A stretch of 25,363 nucleotides of DNA, taken from NCBI GenBank assembly GCA_023434365.1, contig JAEYSV010000004.1:1-25363 (forward strand), in the 5' to 3' direction. The translations under genes and the position numbers were made by a program. The stretch is from Bacillota bacterium (GTDB lineage: Bacteria; Bacillota; Clostridia; Lachnospirales; Lachnospiraceae). Shown piece after piece: positions 21,479 through 25,363 of this stretch; position 1 is the first letter of the stretch; each line of letters opens with the position of its first letter. The notes under the pieces are model-generated. The model searched no databases. It was given only the letters and a program-made list of their open reading frames with translations, and had not been told where the DNA came from.

Positions 21479-22246
21479 TTATCTGAGTGTTTTAATTTGT
21501 TCTAACATTGCTGTGGCAAATTCTTTGGCTAGGTTCTTATCGTAGTGCATTCTGTGGTTTGTTGTATAGGATAATGCTGCACTGTCTATTAATGGCTTAT
21601 AATATTGATCTAGATTCGTGCTACCCCAGTCAGCTCCCTTTTCTTTGCTTAGTATGACTCCATCTTTTAGATACGCCATGATGCGGCAAAGGTTCAGTAT
21701 GATGTACATAGGCTGGTTTAAAATCTCCTCTGGAGCATGTTCAATGTCTCGAATCAGGCTGTCGATATAGTCCTCTCTTGTAACTTCTCCAAAGACTGAA
21801 TCAATCGGATCTCCATACAATACAATCCCACATTTTTTTATAATGGTAAGGTGCGCGGCAAGATCAGGATCTGTTTTTTCTCCGTCCAAGCAAATCTCAT
21901 TTAGTTTTTGGTCATCTGTGGTATACCAAGCCTCACTATAATGTAAATCATATCGACAAGGATGGGTAAAGTTTTGACAATCATTTAATAATAGAACACT
22001 CATCTCAATTCCTTTTGGGGGACTAATGGAGCGAAGCGAATTGATGAAATCAAGAATTTCTCTTCGCTTGTTAGGCGTCAACGACTGCTTCACAACAACA
22101 ATAAAATCAATATCGCTTTTTGACCAGTTGAAGCAGTCAAAGGCAATAGAACCATGGACATAAATTCCGACTAAGTTTTCGTTTAAAAGGGATAGATATC
22201 CTTTTTTAATTTCGGATAAGATAAATTGATAATCTTTCAATAGCAT
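21479..22246 (-). CDS. Aminoglycoside nucleotidyltransferase-like protein (AadA/ANT family)
   Basis: The family transfers AMP from ATP to streptomycin, spectinomycin or related aminoglycosides. This 255-residue protein has a nucleotidyltransferase domain with VHGSIAFDCFNWSKSDIDF (G32-S33, D45 and D47 as metal ligands). GIEMSVL follows, with E81 in the position of the AadA catalytic base, and W107 in YSEAWYTT resembles the drug-contacting Trp of AadA. The C-terminal helical domain (about 150-250) is of the DUF4111 type. AGGAGC lies just 4 nt before the ATG, and TATACA/TATAAT (22307-22279, minus strand) could be its promoter. It is probably chromosomal and need not give resistance; other small-molecule substrates are possible. 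It is not linked to a mobile element apart from the palindromic repeats downstream. Confidence 0.85.
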   Translation of the reverse strand: MLLKDYQFILSEIKKGYLSLLNENLVGIYVHGSIAFDCFNWSKSDIDFIVVVKQSLTPNKRREILDFINSLRSISPPKGIEMSVLLLNDCQNFTHPCRYDLHYSEAWYTTDDQKLNEICLDGEKTDPDLAAHLTIIKKCGIVLYGDPIDSVFGEVTREDYIDSLIRDIEHAPEEILNQPMYIILNLCRIMAYLKDGVILSKEKGADWGSTNLDQYYKPLIDSAALSYTTNHRMHYDKNLAKEFATAMLEQIKTLR

Positions 22247-22400
22247 CAGCTCCTATGGATATATTTTCCGTTACTTTAATTATAAAGGAAGAATGTTAGA
22301 CTGTATAGGTGGAAACTGGTTTTTGTATGAAAATAATAGATATAGTTAATATGTGCAAATATGGAATTTAGTTGCGCTGAAGTTTCATATAAGGGGATTT

Positions 22401-22416
22401 GAATTATATATAATTC
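22401..22416. promoter_or_regulatory. 16-bp perfect AT-rich palindrome
   Basis: GAATTATATATAATTC is a perfect palindrome in the roughly 370-bp AT-rich gap between the divergent nucleotidyltransferase and metallopeptidase genes. It could be a shared operator, but AT-rich palindromes also arise by chance. Confidence 0.3.
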
Positions 22417-22514
22417 CATGCAACATATTTAGGCTGTTAGTTGTTATATAGGTAAGAAGTGAATTGTGGATTCATCATATTATCATGTAAAAAATAATAT
22501 TTTTATGTAACATA

Positions 22515-22550
22515 TTGACAGAAAAAAAGGGGGAGGTGGTAGAATATAAT
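22515..22550 (+). promoter_or_regulatory. Unusual promoter region of the metallopeptidase gene
   Basis: A perfect TTGACA (22515-22520) and a perfect TATAAT (22545-22550) lie upstream, but 24 bp apart with a G-rich spacer rather than the usual 17. Either only the -10 is used or an activator compensates. The rest of the 22247-22619 gap shows nothing else clear. Confidence 0.4.
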
Positions 22551-22619
22551 GGTAACAGTAATTGCAATTAATTTATTAGCTTGTAATTATTGAGTACCAA
22601 ACTAATTAAGGGAGGGTTT

Positions 22620-24821
22620 ATGTTGAAGTGCAAAAGAGTTTTTACGGGAGTAGTCATACTATTAATATGTTCATTAATAGTCCCATATGTTCCAATCAAG
22701 GCTAAACAAGTAGCAGGGGAAGAAAGTTTGGCTATATTGGAAGAAGATGTTTCATTTTCAAATGATGACGATGGAGATTCATTAGTTGAGGTAAGGAAAG
22801 ATGATTATGCGATCGCCTGGAATATTACCGCAGAAGAAGAGGAAAAAAATTCAGTAAATGGATACTCATTAAAGAATAAAGTTTATGATATGAAGGGGAA
22901 GAAAAAAGCAAACGTAAAGGATGCCGATTTATCGGATTACACTAATAATGAGAAAAAGCTATTTGCTAAAAAAATTCAGTCTCGTGTAGCATATGAGAAT
23001 TTATTTAATAGTGCCATTGATATTGAATATACTTTATCGTCAAATAGTGTGAAAGAGGATATTATTTTGCATGAGCCAACGAATATTAATTCATATGTCA
23101 TGGAATTATCTGTAAAAGACTTAGTTCCTATTCTTAAGAAGGACAATAGCATTGTATTCTTTAATGAAAAAGAAGAAGAAATTTTTACGATGCCGACACC
23201 ATTTATGTTTGATGCAAATGATGAGTATTCCACTGATATCAAGGTAGCGTTAGAGCAGAATGGTAGTAAATATTTATTAAAGCTAACGCCAAATCAACAA
23301 TGGCTAAGAGCTAATGAACGCCAATATCCAATTACTATTGATCCAACATTAAATGATGATTCACCTAACAATACGTCATCAAATGTTCGGGATACCTATG
23401 TCGTTAAAGATAGTATTGTTAAGAATAATATGAGTTCATATATGTATACTGGCTTAAAAAACGGCAAGATACATCGTTCCTATATTAGATATGTAACTAT
23501 GCCAAGAATTAATGGAACCATTACATCAGCCACAATGAATATTACTGCCACATCAGGAACTTCAACGTATGGTCCAATAAGTATATATCAAGTAAATAAC
23601 TACTGGGATTCACCGACTATAACATGGGCAAATCAACCGTCTACAACTGATTTGAAAGAAAAAGGGGTTAGAAGTGGCTTTAAATTTTCTTTTGATGTTT
23701 TAGAAACTGTTAAAAAGTGGTATAGTGGAAATGTAAATGGTGGGAATGCCAATTACGGTTTTTCGATAAGATATAGTGATGAATATTACAAAGATTATAA
23801 TAATTTCTATACATCCGAAAGTAGTAATGTTAGTGGCAGACCTTCATTATTAATCGAATACATACAAAATACACCAGTTAATTATATTTCATTTCCGTCA
23901 AGTTATTCCATGTATGTCAATAAGTCCACATATCTTACGGCAAGTGTATATCCAATCGATGCCAGTAATCGATCCGTAACGTATACTAGTAGCAATTCTA
24001 ATGTTGTTAGTGTTAACTCTAGTACGGGGTATATTACAGCAAAGAATTGGGGTACAGCTAGAATCATAGCTAGATCAAATGCTGATCCAACAATAGTGGT
24101 ATCTTGTACAGTTACAGTATATCAATATGTAACTACTGTAAGGAACTATTATGATTTGGGCTATAACATTAGGTATAATGAAACTGAGGCAGAAACTAAA
24201 CAAAATATTAGTAATTATACTACCAGAGTCGCGAATAGATATGGAGATTTGCTCGGATTAAAGATGATTAGGAATACACCAACATATTACAGATCCGCAT
24301 TAGATTTATGTAAAGGTACAGTTACCAACCTTAATATTGATACTTTGTGTCGACATGGTAATAATATAAATCATTCTGATTTTTCCGAGGTATCATCTAA
24401 TTTTAAGAATAGTTATCCAGGTTCTGATATAATCAACAATGCTTTTTGGACTGCACATAGGATAGAATGTAAAGGTATGGATGGAAGTATAGAAATAAAT
24501 AGACCTCGTTCTAAGGAGAAAAATATCTTTATGCTTTCAATACATACCCCAGAAACAAGAGAGAGGGATACATGTGCTCTATTAATGCATGAACTTAATC
24601 ATCAATATGGGGTTGGAGATCATTATCACGAAATTTATACTGTCGATGGTAAACCAAGGTGCAAAAGTGGAGATAGGTGTTCTGAGTGCGGAAAGTATAA
24701 ACGTGACGAAAGATGTATAATGAATAGAATCGGGCAAAATGTATCATTATCCACTATTATGTGTTCTGATAGTAAAGCTGATATGAAGACACATCTAGAA
24801 GGTCATCATAAACCGGAATAA
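22620..24821 (+). CDS. Secreted DNRLRE / Ig-like protein with C-terminal HExxH metallopeptidase domain
   Basis: The 733-residue product starts with a signal peptide (MLKCKRVFTGVVILLICSL, cleavage after about residue 29). Residues about 50-245 match the N-terminal region common in large clostridial surface proteins (INSYVMELS, TPFMFDANDEYS, ANERQYPITIDPT). A DNRLRE beta domain (about 250-405) and a group 2 bacterial Ig-like domain (about 410-490) follow. The C-terminal part (about 500-733) carries HELNHQYGVGD, an HExxHxxGxxD zinc motif (H657, E658, H661, D667) as in some metzincins, with CIMNR (M701) as a possible Met-turn. C681, C687, C690 and C699 form a cysteine cluster between them. A secreted protease is likely; its target is unknown. 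The ATG at 22620 follows AAGGGAGGG. The AT-rich coding sequence and the gap before it suggest accessory DNA. A lipoprotein gene follows 23 nt downstream. Confidence 0.85.
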   Translation: MLKCKRVFTGVVILLICSLIVPYVPIKAKQVAGEESLAILEEDVSFSNDDDGDSLVEVRKDDYAIAWNITAEEEEKNSVNGYSLKNKVYDMKGKKKANVKDADLSDYTNNEKKLFAKKIQSRVAYENLFNSAIDIEYTLSSNSVKEDIILHEPTNINSYVMELSVKDLVPILKKDNSIVFFNEKEEEIFTMPTPFMFDANDEYSTDIKVALEQNGSKYLLKLTPNQQWLRANERQYPITIDPTLNDDSPNNTSSNVRDTYVVKDSIVKNNMSSYMYTGLKNGKIHRSYIRYVTMPRINGTITSATMNITATSGTSTYGPISIYQVNNYWDSPTITWANQPSTTDLKEKGVRSGFKFSFDVLETVKKWYSGNVNGGNANYGFSIRYSDEYYKDYNNFYTSESSNVSGRPSLLIEYIQNTPVNYISFPSSYSMYVNKSTYLTASVYPIDASNRSVTYTSSNSNVVSVNSSTGYITAKNWGTARIIARSNADPTIVVSCTVTVYQYVTTVRNYYDLGYNIRYNETEAETKQNISNYTTRVANRYGDLLGLKMIRNTPTYYRSALDLCKGTVTNLNIDTLCRHGNNINHSDFSEVSSNFKNSYPGSDIINNAFWTAHRIECKGMDGSIEINRPRSKEKNIFMLSIHTPETRERDTCALLMHELNHQYGVGDHYHEIYTVDGKPRCKSGDRCSECGKYKRDERCIMNRIGQNVSLSTIMCSDSKADMKTHLEGHHKPE

Positions 24822-24844
24822 TATCAATTAGGGAGGAATATAGT

Positions 24845-25363
24845 ATGCAAAAAAAAATATTTATAGTAAGCATAATTGTAATCTTAATTAGTTTAATAGG
24901 CTGTAGTTTTGAAAATAACAACCAATTAAATGAGATGAGCAATGAGATAAATAAGAAAGAAATAGATAATAACACTTTTGAATCAGATGTTATGTCGCCT
25001 CCTAAGATGCCTATTTTCTACTATAATTCTTTTGATGAAGTTGCGATGGACTTAAATGGAAATATGGATAAAAAGCAATTAGAGTTGATTGAAGAAGCTG
25101 AGATTAAAAAGGGCACTTTTAAAAAATTTATAAAGAATAGAGTAACAAAAAACGAATTGTATATTCCATGTTATAATAAAGAGATGATTCCCTTAAGTAA
25201 CGAGGAGGGATTTTCTAATATAAAAATTTTTCCTTATGAAGCATATGATAGGCCATGGATTTGGTACTATGGGGAGATAAATAACAGTGAGTTTACAGTA
25301 AAAACGGCGTATTTGACACAGGATGAATATGATACGGTGAAAGGGAAAAGTATTATAGATTTT
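24845..25363 (+). CDS. Putative lipoprotein, 3' end beyond the window
   Basis: A frame of 173 codons runs open to the window edge. The product starts MQKKIFIVSIIVILISLIGCS: basic start, hydrophobic core and the lipobox LIGC with C20 as the expected lipid-bearing cysteine. A polar Asn/Glu-rich linker (about 22-48) follows, then a mixed alpha/beta region with many aromatic residues (PIFYYNSFDEVA, PYEAYDRPWIWYYGE). I recognise no domain. AGGGAGGA gives a good ribosome binding site 23 nt after the metallopeptidase stop, so the two are probably co-transcribed. It would be anchored to the outer face of the membrane, where it could assist, anchor or inhibit the secreted peptidase; this is inferred only from the pairing. 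Confidence 0.8.
   Translation, partial: MQKKIFIVSIIVILISLIGCSFENNNQLNEMSNEINKKEIDNNTFESDVMSPPKMPIFYYNSFDEVAMDLNGNMDKKQLELIEEAEIKKGTFKKFIKNRVTKNELYIPCYNKEMIPLSNEEGFSNIKIFPYEAYDRPWIWYYGEINNSEFTVKTAYLTQDEYDTVKGKSIIDF

Overview
The window reads as chromosome of an AT-rich, spore-forming, Gram-positive anaerobe of the Clostridia, most likely a Lachnospiraceae / Lachnoclostridium-type organism. This is inferred from spoIIP, Bacillota-style promoters (many with an extended TGnTATAAT -10 element), strong purine-rich ribosome binding sites, a CIRCE-controlled hrcA-grpE-dnaK-dnaJ operon and a split ThrE exporter. I saw no rRNA, tRNA or CRISPR array.

Layout. 1-1690: a MATE-family multidrug/cation antiporter. 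1690-3215: an unusual 1.5 kb accessory intergenic region. It holds two inverted arrays of one GTGAAGAG-type repeat, a strong terminator, a GC-richer fold-prone stretch (candidate structured RNA), a 30-codon membrane peptide that looks like a holin-like type I toxin with a possible antisense promoter, and a 19-bp tandem repeat. The second array runs into the 3' end of a DUF1287 gene and encodes its C-terminal tail. 3100-5440: the DUF1287 gene and spoIIP on the minus strand. 5577-9536: lepA, then hflK-hflC. 9692-13534: a GH42 beta-galactosidase, tspO, and a converging two-gene ThrE-type exporter. 13766-21027: hemW, then hrcA-grpE-dnaK-dnaJ-prmA. 21028-21480: two tandem 175-bp copies of a palindromic element. 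21479-22246: an aminoglycoside nucleotidyltransferase-like gene on the minus strand. 22620-25363: an AT-rich secreted DNRLRE/Ig-like/HExxH metallopeptidase gene followed by a lipoprotein gene cut off by the window end.

How the genes fit together. spoIIP / lepA / hemW / hrcA-grpE-dnaK-dnaJ-prmA is the block known from Bacillus, but here spoIIP is inverted and about 6.3 kb (hflKC, GH42, tspO, thrE pair) lies between lepA and hemW. The heat-shock block has a perfect CIRCE operator, a third CIRCE half-site over the core promoter, and a hairpin terminator between dnaK and dnaJ that could set their ratio.

The parts that look least described are the 1.7-3.2 kb region (repeat arrays, possible ncRNA, candidate toxin-antitoxin), the 155-bp palindromic element after prmA, and the secreted metzincin-like protein with its partner lipoprotein. 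All functional calls rest on reading motifs by eye; no database search was run.
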